Origin: an uncultured Bacteroidales bacterium
GTDB taxonomy: Bacteria > Bacteroidota > Bacteroidia > Bacteroidales > UBA932
Length of the DNA: 15,615 nucleotides
Reading direction: 5' to 3'
NCBI GenBank assembly: GCA_937890845.1
Contig: CALADR010000217.1
Location: 1 to 15,615 of the forward strand
How positions within the stretch are numbered: the first letter of the stretch is position 1; each line of letters starts with the position of its first letter. A model generated the notes under the pieces. It ran no database searches. It had not been told where the DNA came from and saw only the letters and a list, made by a program, of their open reading frames with translations. Positions 7,751 through 15,573 of this stretch are shown here, piece by piece. A program made the translations under genes and the position numbers.

Positions 7751-7836
7751 AATTTAACTGTTTTATGGATACAGTGTCCTGTTTTAAGGAGCTTTTCAAC
7801 TGCATTCCAAGTTTGACTTAATGTGTTTAAGAAAGA

Positions 7837-8031
7837 TTAAATACCCAACAAAGCTTTGACTCTGTTCTCGTCTGACTTGTGGATAAGACCGAAATGAGTC
7901 AAATTCCTTTTCTGCTTTTTGGTTTTTTTGGTGAGAATGTGGCTTTTGTAAGCATGTTTTCTCTTCACTTTTCCCGTTCCGGTAAGCGTAAAACGCTTTT
8001 TTGAACCGGAGTTGGTTTTCATCTTTGGCAT
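7837..8031 (-). CDS. rpmI: Ribosomal protein bL35
   Basis: A 64-residue basic large-subunit protein. The MPKMKTNSGSKKRFTLTGTG start and the KRKHAYKSHILTKKTKKQKR core are diagnostic. It sits 51 bases after infC in the conserved operon order. A small AU-only inverted repeat (8032-8049) directly abuts its start codon. Confidence 0.95.
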   Translation of the reverse strand: MPKMKTNSGSKKRFTLTGTGKVKRKHAYKSHILTKKTKKQKRNLTHFGLIHKSDENRVKALLGI

Positions 8032-8049
8032 AGTTAAATTTTTTTAACT
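8032..8049 (-). repeat. AU-rich inverted repeat abutting the rpmI start codon
   Basis: On the minus strand AGTTAAA, four A, TTTAACT leads straight into the ATG of rpmI. This gives up to 7 base pairs, almost all A-U, so the hairpin would be weak. A similar ACAGTTAAA stretch precedes the rplT ATG without a second arm. It could simply be the A/T-rich leader that favours initiation in this phylum. Confidence 0.4.
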
Positions 8050-8082
8050 GTTAATAAATATATGTCATCCAAATCACTTGGA

Positions 8083-8697
8083 CTACTTTTTCTTTACAGG
8101 AGCTATCATCATTATCATTCTCTTGCCTTCAAGTTTAGGCATCTGCTCTGCCCGTCCGTATTCTTCAAGTTCTACGGCAAAACGCAACAGCAACTTCTCT
8201 CCCTGATCAGCATAAATGATAGAGCGTCCTTTGAAAAAAACTGAGGCCTTAACCTTTGAGCCTTCCTGAAGGAACTCTGAGGCATGTTTGAGTTTGAACT
8301 GGAAATCATGCTCATCAGTATTAGGACCAAAGCGAATCTCCTTGATAACAATCTTCTGGGAATTCTGCTTCATCTCCTTAGCCTTCTTCTTCTGCTGATA
8401 AAGGAACTTCTGATAGTCAATGATTTTGCATACAGGAGGGTCTGCCTTCGCGCTTATCTCTACCAGATCAAGTCCCTGTTCATCAGCCATTTTCATGGCT
8501 TCTGTATAAGAGTACACGCCCTGCTCTTGGATATTGTCTCCGACAAGGCGAACTCTTGAGGCTGTGATTTCCTCATTAATTCTTAATCCGTCTTCGTCCT
8601 TTTTAGGTTTCGGGAACCTGCTGTCCGGACGTCCTGCACCGTTGTTCGGCCTTGGGCCGTTAAAGCGAGGTGCAGATGGTTTGAATGGTGCTGCGAT
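8083..8697 (-). CDS. infC: Translation initiation factor IF-3, probable AUC start
   Basis: IF-3 binds the 30S subunit, discriminates against non-canonical start codons and prevents premature 50S joining. The conserved core begins near GLRINEEITASRVRLVGDN (37-55) and runs to the MPKLEGKRMIMMIAPVKKK end, covering both IF-3 domains in 204 residues. No ATG, GTG or TTG lies in frame between an upstream TAG (8712-8710) and a GTG at 8517, which falls inside the N-terminal domain (residue 61). The only start that fits the SD spacing is ATC at 8697-8695, 8 bases after AGGAGG. AUU or other rare starts on infC are known from E. coli and allow IF-3 to repress itself. The first 36 residues are a basic Pro/Arg/Asn/Gly-rich extension. 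A start at 8517 would destroy the N-terminal domain. Confidence 0.93.
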   Translation of the reverse strand: MAAPFKPSAPRFNGPRPNNGAGRPDSRFPKPKKDEDGLRINEEITASRVRLVGDNIQEQGVYSYTEAMKMADEQGLDLVEISAKADPPVCKIIDYQKFLYQQKKKAKEMKQNSQKIVIKEIRFGPNTDEHDFQFKLKHASEFLQEGSKVKASVFFKGRSIIYADQGEKLLLRFAVELEEYGRAEQMPKLEGKRMIMMIAPVKKK

Positions 8698-8705
8698 AAA
8701 ACTAT

Positions 8706-8711
8706 CCTCCT
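8706..8711 (-). promoter_or_regulatory. Perfect Shine-Dalgarno for AUC-initiated infC
   Basis: The minus strand reads AGGAGG, 8 bases before the AUC at 8697. The SD overlaps the in-frame TAG (8712-8710), so initiation cannot lie further upstream. This is the strongest SD in the window and it decides the infC start. Confidence 0.85.
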
Positions 8712-8743
8712 AAAATTAAATTAATATAAATGCTATATAGAGT

Positions 8744-10705
8744 TTACGACAACTGCGCCTTGACCTCGCCGCTTACAAGAGCGATGAAATCCTCTACAGT
8801 CATAGTACCCTCATCTATTCCGCCCTGTCTTCTTACAGATACGGTATTGTTTTCAAACTCTTTTTCTCCTACGATAACAAGGAACGGTATTCTCTTTAAC
8901 TCGCTCTCACGTATTCTTTTACCTATCGTCTCATTCCTGTCGTCAATAGCGGCGCGAATATCGGAATTATTCATCAAATCACAAACTTTTTTTGCATATT
9001 CCGAATATTTTTCGCTAACAGGAAGAATATTGACCTGATCTGGAGTAAGCCACAAAGGAAGCTTTCCTCCTGTATGCTCGAGGAGAACTGCAACGAATCT
9101 TTCAAGAGAACCGAAAGGAGCCCTGTGAATCATGATTGGACGGTGCTTCTTTCCGTCACTTCCAGTATATTCAAGTTCAAAACGTTCAGGAAGGTTATAG
9201 TCCACCTGTATCGTTCCAAGCTGCCACTTTCTGCCGATAGCATCCTTTACCATAAAGTCCAGTTTAGGTCCGTAGAATGCAGCCTCTCCTGTCTCTACTG
9301 TTGTTTTCAGACCTTTCTCTGCAGCGGCTTCAATAATTGCCTGCTCCGCCTTGGCCCAATTCTCGTCTGTTCCTATGTATTTCTCCTTATTGTCAGGATC
9401 ACGCAGGGATACCTGGGCAATGTACTCATTGAAATTCAATGTTTTGAATACATAAAGGATAATATCGATAACCTTGCAGAATTCTTCCTTCAGCTGATCC
9501 GGACGACAGAAAAGATGTGCATCATCCTGAGTAAAGCTGCGTACCCTTGTAAGACCGTGAAGCTCTCCGCTCTGCTCGTAACGATAGACAGTTCCGAACT
9601 CTGCAAACCTGAGAGGGAGATCCTTGTAAGATCTTGGTTTCGAACGGTATATTTCACAGTGATGAGGACAGTTCATCGGCTTAAGCAGATATTCCTCTCC
9701 TTCCTGCGGAGTATGGATAGGCTGGAAAGAATCCTTTCCGTACTTTGCATAGTGTCCTGAAGTAACATAAAGATCCTTGTTTCCTATATGCGGAGTTATA
9801 ACCGGCAAATAGCCGTATGACTTCTGGATTTTCTTAAGGAAATTCTCAAGTCTTTCTCTGAGTTCAGCACCTTTTGGCAGCCACAAAGGAAGACCCTGTC
9901 CTACTCTTGAAGTAAATGTAAAGAGCTCCATCTCCTTACCGAGCTTCCTGTGATCCCTCTTCTTCGCCTCTTCAAGCATTGCAAGATACTCATCCAGCAT
10001 TGATTTCTTAGGAAAAGATATTCCATAGATACGGGTAAGCATATTGCGCTTTTCGTCACCTCTCCAGTATGCTCCTGCGATAGAAGTAAGTTTCACTGCC
10101 TTAATCACTGAAGTATCTCTCAAGTGAGGTCCGCGGCAAAGATCTGTAAACGAGCCATTGGTATAAAATGAAATGGTTCCGTCTTCAAGCTCGCCAATAA
10201 GTTCGCACTTATATTCGTCTCCCTTTTCAGTAAAGGTCTTCAATGCCTCTTCTTTAGAGACCTCCCTCCTGACAAACTGCTCTTTGCTGCGTGCAAACTC
10301 CATCATCTTGTCTTCTACGGCCTTGAGGTCTGCCTCGGAAATCTGCTTGCCTCCGAAATCGACGTCATAATAAAAACCGTTCTCAATAGCAGGGCCGATT
10401 CCGAATTTGACTCCAGGATAAAGAGCCTCGAGAGCCTGAGCAAGAAGATGTGATGAAGAGTGCCAAAAGACATGCTTTGCCTCTTCATCCTCCCATTTAT
10501 GGAACTTTACAGAAGCATCTTCATTTATCGGACGCTCCAAATCATATATCGTACCCTTTCCAGTGGTATCGCCACTCGCCGTAACTGTTGCGGCCAGCAC
10601 TTCTGAAGCCAGCCGTGGACTTATACTCTGTGCCACCTCATAGCCTGTCACTCCTTTCTCAAAGGATTTTACGCTACCGTCAGGAAATGTAATGTTTATA
10701 CTCAT
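8744..10705 (-). CDS. thrS: Threonyl-tRNA synthetase
   Basis: Class II aminoacyl-tRNA synthetase charging tRNA-Thr, 653 residues from the ATG at 10705. Domains in order: an N-terminal TGS domain (about 1-62), an editing domain with HSSSH (82-86) and CRGPH (190-194), the catalytic domain with the zinc ligand Cys in MNCPHH (Cys346) and His in FTQDDAHLF (His397), motif 2 around FAEFGTVYRYEQSGELHG (368 onward), motif 3 near HRAPFGSLERF, and the anticodon-binding domain. An in-frame ATG at 10744 would add 13 residues but lies on top of the probable -7 promoter element, so 10705 is preferred. It is the first gene of the minus-strand operon and infC begins 46 bases after its stop. Confidence 0.96.
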   Translation of the reverse strand: MSINITFPDGSVKSFEKGVTGYEVAQSISPRLASEVLAATVTASGDTTGKGTIYDLERPINEDASVKFHKWEDEEAKHVFWHSSSHLLAQALEALYPGVKFGIGPAIENGFYYDVDFGGKQISEADLKAVEDKMMEFARSKEQFVRREVSKEEALKTFTEKGDEYKCELIGELEDGTISFYTNGSFTDLCRGPHLRDTSVIKAVKLTSIAGAYWRGDEKRNMLTRIYGISFPKKSMLDEYLAMLEEAKKRDHRKLGKEMELFTFTSRVGQGLPLWLPKGAELRERLENFLKKIQKSYGYLPVITPHIGNKDLYVTSGHYAKYGKDSFQPIHTPQEGEEYLLKPMNCPHHCEIYRSKPRSYKDLPLRFAEFGTVYRYEQSGELHGLTRVRSFTQDDAHLFCRPDQLKEEFCKVIDIILYVFKTLNFNEYIAQVSLRDPDNKEKYIGTDENWAKAEQAIIEAAAEKGLKTTVETGEAAFYGPKLDFMVKDAIGRKWQLGTIQVDYNLPERFELEYTGSDGKKHRPIMIHRAPFGSLERFVAVLLEHTGGKLPLWLTPDQVNILPVSEKYSEYAKKVCDLMNNSDIRAAIDDRNETIGKRIRESELKRIPFLVIVGEKEFENNTVSVRRQGGIDEGTMTVEDFIALVSGEVKAQLS

Positions 10706-10741
10706 AACTTTATTACTGATATCATAATTATCCAAAGACTG

Positions 10742-10749
10742 CAAAGGTA
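10742..10749 (-). promoter_or_regulatory. -7 promoter element for thrS
   Basis: The minus strand reads TACCTTTG, an exact match to the Bacteroidota -7 consensus TAnnTTTG. Transcription should start near 10735, leaving a leader of about 30 bases. No good TTTG box is seen at the -33 distance. Confidence 0.6.
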
Positions 10750-10761
10750 CGAAAAATTTTC

Positions 10762-10769
10762 TATCTTTG
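10762..10769 (+). promoter_or_regulatory. -7 promoter element for DUF4199-glycosyltransferase operon
   Basis: TATCTTTG is an exact match to TAnnTTTG. Transcription should start near 10777, about 25 bases before the ATG at 10803. No convincing -33 box is visible; the expected place overlaps the thrS -7 element region. Confidence 0.6.
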
Positions 10770-10802
10770 TGCCATTCAATCTATCAAGTGTCAAAAACTG
10801 CA

Positions 10803-11369
10803 ATGAAAGAAGAAATAAGCACAAAGGCAATATGGAACAAAGCCGGCATTTCAGGAGCTGCCCTCGGCCTTATATCAACGGCATTTATGTTTATAACTCA
10901 GGCAATGGGGACATCAGTAACAGGTTTCTGGGCTCTGGCCCTGTCTTCAGTGATGTGGGCGGCAAAATTCGGAGGATGCATCTGGCTTATGATGTTTTTC
11001 ATGAAAAGACTTTGCAGGGAGTTTGACAATGTGACAGGAGCGGAGACTTTCAAATTCGGAATGGCTACGGCACTGCTCTCGGCGCTGATATACTCTGCCG
11101 CATATCTGGCCAATGTGACATTTATATTTCCTGATATAATCGAAGAGACATTCAATACAGTACTCCTGTCATCTGCAGGAATGCTTGACAGCAATTCAAT
11201 GGCTATGATGGAAAAGATGCAGGAGAATTTCCCTCAGACCGCATTTTTCTCAAACCTGATATATTGTTTCCTGTATGGTACCTTACTGTCATCCATACTT
11301 TCAAGGATTATCCCTTCCAGAGACCCGTTTGCCGGATATGACTCAGGCAATCATAAAGACCAGGAATAA
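10803..11369 (+). CDS. DUF4199 integral membrane protein
   Basis: A 188-residue membrane protein with about four hydrophobic segments, near residues 14-34, 44-67, 83-108 and 146-170. Segments 3 and 4 are separated by a Met-rich, partly acidic loop. The pattern and the neighbouring glycosyltransferase match the DUF4199 family of Bacteroidota, whose function is not known to me. The start at 10803 (MKEEISTKAIWNK) is preferred because a TTG at 10767 lies inside the promoter element. The glycosyltransferase follows 15 bases later, so the two are probably cotranscribed and may act on the same lipid-linked substrate (inference). Confidence 0.8.
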   Translation: MKEEISTKAIWNKAGISGAALGLISTAFMFITQAMGTSVTGFWALALSSVMWAAKFGGCIWLMMFFMKRLCREFDNVTGAETFKFGMATALLSALIYSAAYLANVTFIFPDIIEETFNTVLLSSAGMLDSNSMAMMEKMQENFPQTAFFSNLIYCFLYGTLLSSILSRIIPSRDPFAGYDSGNHKDQE

Positions 11370-11384
11370 TAGAATGTTTTCTTA

Positions 11385-12356
11385 ATGATGGACAAGTTCA
11401 GTAAAGACATATCAATAGTAATTTCGCTGTTTAACGAGGAGGAATCAATCAAGGAGCTTGTTACCTGGATTGAGGCAGTGATGGATACAAATTCTCTCTC
11501 ATACGAAATAATATTGGTCGATGACGGGAGTCGAGACCGTTCATGGGAGATTATATCTTTGATGTCACAGAAAAATGCATCAATACGCGGTATCTCGTTC
11601 AGGAGGAATTATGGAAAATCAGCAGCATTATACTGCGGATTCAAAGCTGCTGAAGGAAGGGTCGTAATCACTATGGATGCCGACCTTCAGGATTCTCCTG
11701 ATGAAATTCCTGAACTCTACAGGATGGTTACAGAAGATGGATATGACATAGTATCCGGATGGAAAAAGCACCGTAAAGACAATACGGTAACCAAGAATCT
11801 TCCATCTAAGCTCTACAATGCCACAGCCCGTCTTATTACCGGCATAAAACTTCACGACATGAACTGTGGCCTGAAAGCTTATAAAAACGAAGTCGTGAAA
11901 AACATAGAGGTCTATGGAGAAATGCACAGATTTATCCCATACCTCGCAAAAAATGCAGGCTTTACGAAAATAACTGAAAAGCCCGTCCATCATCAAAAAA
12001 GAAAATACGGGAAGAGTAAATTTGGAATGAACCGTTTTGTCAACGGATTCCTTGACTTACTCTCAATCTGGTTTCTTTGTACTTTCGGCAAAAATCCTAT
12101 GCACTTTTTCGGATTTACCGGAATCCTTACATTCCTGTCCGGAGGAATAATTGCCGTATGGCTGATTATATCAAAACTGATTGACCAGGCACACGGATTG
12201 AAATTCAGACCAGTTACGGACCAGCCTTTGTTCTATCTTGCCCTCGTAGCTCTGATAATAGGGGTAATGCTGTTTCTTGCCGGATTCATCGGGGAGCTTA
12301 TATCCCGCAGCAACAGTGAAAGGAATAACTACAACATAAAAGATTCTATCAGGTAA
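11385..12356 (+). CDS. Family 2 glycosyltransferase, DPM1/GtrB-like, membrane anchored
   Basis: A 323-residue inverting GT-A glycosyltransferase. The N-terminal catalytic domain has the nucleotide-sugar motifs VDDGSRDRSW (45-54) and the metal-binding DADLQD (98-103), then SGWKKHRKDN. The HHQKRKYGKSKFG segment is typical of polyprenyl-phosphate mannosyl/glucosyl transferases. Two hydrophobic helices follow near residues 243-265 and 283-307, as in GtrB-type enzymes. It should transfer a sugar from a nucleotide donor to a polyprenyl phosphate at the inner face of the cytoplasmic membrane; the sugar cannot be told. An ATG at 11388 is an equal start. The gene ends 31 bases before the convergent glycerate kinase stop, with no clear terminator between. 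Confidence 0.9.
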   Translation: MMDKFSKDISIVISLFNEEESIKELVTWIEAVMDTNSLSYEIILVDDGSRDRSWEIISLMSQKNASIRGISFRRNYGKSAALYCGFKAAEGRVVITMDADLQDSPDEIPELYRMVTEDGYDIVSGWKKHRKDNTVTKNLPSKLYNATARLITGIKLHDMNCGLKAYKNEVVKNIEVYGEMHRFIPYLAKNAGFTKITEKPVHHQKRKYGKSKFGMNRFVNGFLDLLSIWFLCTFGKNPMHFFGFTGILTFLSGGIIAVWLIISKLIDQAHGLKFRPVTDQPLFYLALVALIIGVMLFLAGFIGELISRSNSERNNYNIKDSIR

Positions 12357-12387
12357 TCAGAGGAAGGACAGAGAGGGATGCAAGAAC

Positions 12388-13554
12388 CTAACATATCTTA
12401 GTATTACATCCTTCTCCAGACTTTATTAATGACATAATCTGACATACTGTACGGACAATATTTTTTCCAGCCACATCAGGACGCATAGCATAATCAAGAG
12501 GCATTGGGGCAGAGATTATAGGCAATATAGCTGCAAAACCCATTGTTCCCGCCTCTTCCGGCACATCCACACATCCGGCGATTGCAGCTACAGGAATATT
12601 CTTTTCAGAGGCTCTATTCCGTACAGCTTCAGGCAACTTCCCCATTGCAGTCTGCATATCAATCTTGCCTTCTCCTGTAATTACCATATCACACCCTTCA
12701 ATAATCTCATCAAACCCGACAGCATCCAGAACCATTTCCGCACCTGATACAAGGCGGGCATGCAGGAAAGCGAGGATTCCTCCGCCCAAGCCACCTGCCG
12801 CTCCGGCGCCTCGCATACAGGAAACATCTGTCCCGCAATGACTGAGAATAATATTTGCGAATGACCTGAGGCCGTTGTCAAGAATCCGTGTCATAGCAAC
12901 ATCCGCACCTTTCTGCGAAGCGAAAACATACGCCGCACCTTCAGGACCGCAAAAAGGCGCGGACACATCACATGCCAAAAGAAAATCTGCATCAAAAGCT
13001 TCCGGCAACACCCTGGAGTCATCTATGGAAGCTATTTTCCCGAGTGAAGAGCCTTTTCCTGGCAGGGATTGTCCGTCCGCATCAAGAAAGCGGAAACCAA
13101 GCGCAGCAAGCATTCCTGTACCGCCGTCATTTGTCGCACTTCCACCTATGCACATAAGCAGTTTCCTGCATCCGCGCAGAAGGGCATCTTTGACAAGGAG
13201 ACCTGTTCCATAAGTAGAGGTCTCAAGAGGATTGCGTTCTCTTTCTCCAAGAAGAGTCAAACCACTTGCTGCGGCCATTTCTATGACAGCTGCAAGACTT
13301 CCATTGTCTTCATATAATCCGTACTGCGCCACAATCTGTCTGCCAAGCGGATCTTCCGTATCAACATCAACAAACGTCCCTCCGAGGCTTTTTATGACTG
13401 CAGCCGCTGTCCCCTCTCCGCCGTCAGCGACAGAGACACACTTCACATTACATTCAGGGAATACTTTACGGATACCTGACCTGATATAACCTGCCACCTC
13501 ATCTGAAGTCAACGATCCCTTAAAAGAATCAGAGGCCACTACTATTGTTTTCAT
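12388..13554 (-). CDS. Glycerate kinase (GarK/GlxK family)
   Basis: Cytoplasmic kinase that phosphorylates D-glycerate, feeding it into lower glycolysis. The family (PF02595 type) commonly makes 2-phosphoglycerate, but the product position cannot be read from the sequence. At 388 residues it has the usual length. Visible family motifs are SDSFKGSLTS (8-17), ADGGEGT (43-49), GGSATNDGGTG (137-147), the glycine-rich GAGAAGGLGGG (249-259) and TGEGKID (293-299). It lies 30 bases downstream of the S15-type hydrolase on the same strand, with no promoter evident in the gap, so they are probably cotranscribed. No other glycerate or glyoxylate genes are nearby. Confidence 0.93.
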   Translation of the reverse strand: MKTIVVASDSFKGSLTSDEVAGYIRSGIRKVFPECNVKCVSVADGGEGTAAAVIKSLGGTFVDVDTEDPLGRQIVAQYGLYEDNGSLAAVIEMAAASGLTLLGERERNPLETSTYGTGLLVKDALLRGCRKLLMCIGGSATNDGGTGMLAALGFRFLDADGQSLPGKGSSLGKIASIDDSRVLPEAFDADFLLACDVSAPFCGPEGAAYVFASQKGADVAMTRILDNGLRSFANIILSHCGTDVSCMRGAGAAGGLGGGILAFLHARLVSGAEMVLDAVGFDEIIEGCDMVITGEGKIDMQTAMGKLPEAVRNRASEKNIPVAAIAGCVDVPEEAGTMGFAAILPIISAPMPLDYAMRPDVAGKNIVRTVCQIMSLIKSGEGCNTKIC

Positions 13555-13584
13555 TGTGCCAGCCTAATTATTTGAGCTATGTTT

Positions 13585-15489
13585 TTATTTCCCGACTACA
13601 TGCAATTCTATACATGAGGGCATATTCCTCTGATGGTAAGCCCTTATGGCTGTTTTTGTATAGTCAGATTCTTCTGAATCATAAATATTGGCTATAAATC
13701 TTTGCGGATTCATATCTATCAACGGAAACCAGCTGCTTTGTATTTGAACCATCACCTTGTGACCAGGCAGAAACCAATGTGCCACATCAGGCATATCAAA
13801 GCATATCAATTCTGCTTTACCGGGACGCATAGGAACAGGTCGCTCAAATCCTTTCCGGTAACGGGCACGAAAAACATCCCCTCTTACAAGCATCTGATAC
13901 CCTCCCATCATATAATCCGGATCAGGCAACTTTTCTGCTATTTCTGAAGGATAGGCAAAATCATCAGGATAAACGTCAATAAGTTTGACGACAATATCCA
14001 TATCAGATCCGGTGGTTTCGCAATAAATCCTTACAGTCACAGGACCTTCCACTTTCAGTGTATCCTCAAGTACTTCAGTAGAAAATGTTAGAACATCAGG
14101 CCGTGATGATGCAAACCGCTGGTCTGCACACATATAATCCCTGTTACGTGACTTTTGAGCTTTCCAGTAATACGGGACGGGTCTTGCAGGATCAGATATA
14201 TATTCTGAAAAAGATTTCTTATTATCCGGGAGTGAATAAGACAATACTCCGTTATCAGAAAAATAAAGACTAAGAGTACCTGATGCCTTAGGAGGCCAGG
14301 TATCGTAAGTTTCCCATCCTGCATCCTGCACACCAGATGGCATCACATATACTGGTTCCGGCTTTTCTCCTTTTCCTTCAAGATAATAACTGAAGAACGG
14401 ATATTCCAGATTACTAATATAATATTCTGAGAAACCTTCACCAAACCATACCTGACCAAGGTTAGTATAACGTACATTATGCCAACCTCCGTGATACCAC
14501 GGTCCATATATAAAGTGCAAATCTGTTGCCGGAGATTGCTCCTTTATCAATTTAAATGTATTTATAGCTCCATAACAATCATCCGTATCAAAGGAGCCGC
14601 CTACTACTAAAACTGCAGGTTTTATATCCTTTAAATGAGGAGCAGGCGTTCTTGCTTTCCAGAAGTCATCATAATCAGGATGGCGTCTGATTTCATTCCA
14701 AAATGACAATGTATCAGAAAATGTTTCAGTAACTTCCTTAAACGTTCTGTTATGCATAAAAAAAGAATACAAGTCACCTTCAGACTGAGCTGCAGTAGGA
14801 GGAGCGACAGTTGCAGGATTTTTCTGATACCTGTAAAAACCGCCCCCGAATGAATATGTATCGGCCAGCATCAGTACTCCGTTATGATGTGCATCATCAC
14901 CCATGTACCAGTCAAGAATAGGTGCCTGAGGAGAAACCGCCTTGACTGCAGGATGACCGGACAATGCAGCCAATGTTGCATAAAATCCCGGATATGAAAC
15001 ACCCGTGACACCAACTGACCCGTTAAAATAAACATTATGCAAAAGCCATTCTACAGTATCATATGTGTCAGATGCCTCATCAGTCTGAGAAAGTTCTTTG
15101 TCGGGCATAAAAGGTCTTATATTCTCATAAACGCCTTCACTTAGAAATCTGCCTCTGACATTCTGCAGTACCACGACATAACCTCTTTCAAGATATGGAC
15201 GGAATTTCTTCCTTAAATTAGAAGAAAAACCAAGTTGTCCATATGGACCTACAGAATAGGGTGTACGCATCATTATAAGCGGTGCAGCCGAATCTTCTAT
15301 CCCACTTCTGGATTTATTTTCTAAAGGTTCGTATATAGCTGTAAACAAAGATATACCGTCACGCATAGGTATCATGACTTCTCTTTTAGAATAATTGTCA
15401 GCCAACCATTTGTCATCAATCCCAGAGGCTGATAGATTAACAAAAGACGTTAAAAGAAAAAATAAAAAAACAAGTATTGAAAATTTCAT
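13585..15489 (-). CDS. Secreted CocE/NonD (S15 family) alpha/beta hydrolase
   Basis: A 634-residue hydrolase of the X-Pro dipeptidyl-peptidase/cocaine esterase/glutaryl-7-ACA acylase group. A signal peptide occupies about residues 1-22, with no lipobox Cys, so it is predicted to be periplasmic or secreted. The catalytic triad can be proposed from family motifs: Ser165 in GVSYPG, Asp301 in GGSFDTDD and His333 in GPWYHGG. The C-terminal part (about 400-634) fits the beta jelly-roll domain of this family. The substrate may be an N-terminal dipeptide, amide or ester; sequence alone does not decide. The ATG at 15489 is chosen because it gives a clean signal peptide; an in-frame ATG at 15540 would add 17 residues in front. 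A weak promoter-like pair (CTTG at 15532-15529, 18 bases, TATATTCG at 15510-15503) precedes it. Confidence 0.9.
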   Translation of the reverse strand: MKFSILVFLFFLLTSFVNLSASGIDDKWLADNYSKREVMIPMRDGISLFTAIYEPLENKSRSGIEDSAAPLIMMRTPYSVGPYGQLGFSSNLRKKFRPYLERGYVVVLQNVRGRFLSEGVYENIRPFMPDKELSQTDEASDTYDTVEWLLHNVYFNGSVGVTGVSYPGFYATLAALSGHPAVKAVSPQAPILDWYMGDDAHHNGVLMLADTYSFGGGFYRYQKNPATVAPPTAAQSEGDLYSFFMHNRTFKEVTETFSDTLSFWNEIRRHPDYDDFWKARTPAPHLKDIKPAVLVVGGSFDTDDCYGAINTFKLIKEQSPATDLHFIYGPWYHGGWHNVRYTNLGQVWFGEGFSEYYISNLEYPFFSYYLEGKGEKPEPVYVMPSGVQDAGWETYDTWPPKASGTLSLYFSDNGVLSYSLPDNKKSFSEYISDPARPVPYYWKAQKSRNRDYMCADQRFASSRPDVLTFSTEVLEDTLKVEGPVTVRIYCETTGSDMDIVVKLIDVYPDDFAYPSEIAEKLPDPDYMMGGYQMLVRGDVFRARYRKGFERPVPMRPGKAELICFDMPDVAHWFLPGHKVMVQIQSSWFPLIDMNPQRFIANIYDSEESDYTKTAIRAYHQRNMPSCIELHVVGK

Positions 15490-15573
15490 CGCACATTTTT
15501 TTCGAATATACAAAAAATGAAAGAAAATCAAGAAAGACAAGAAGAAAACTGCAATAACATATAAACAGAAGTG

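Noticed and set aside
7751..7836. bL20-binding leader RNA between rpmI and rplT
   Set aside because: Only very short pairings with mismatches (around GGACACTGTATCC) are visible; there is no convincing structure.
8083..8517. IF-3 starting at GTG 8517
   Set aside because: It would begin inside the conserved N-terminal domain (the RINEEI region would be lost), and the strong SD lies 190 bases upstream.
9074..9760. 228-residue open frame on the + strand
   Set aside because: It lies wholly antisense within thrS, which has complete family motifs; the open frame has no recognisable domain and follows from codon use in thrS.
12376..12415. Terminator between the glycosyltransferase and glycerate kinase
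   Set aside because: GGATG and CATCC can pair across a long loop with a small inner CTAA/TTAG stem, but there is no stable GC stem or T-run.
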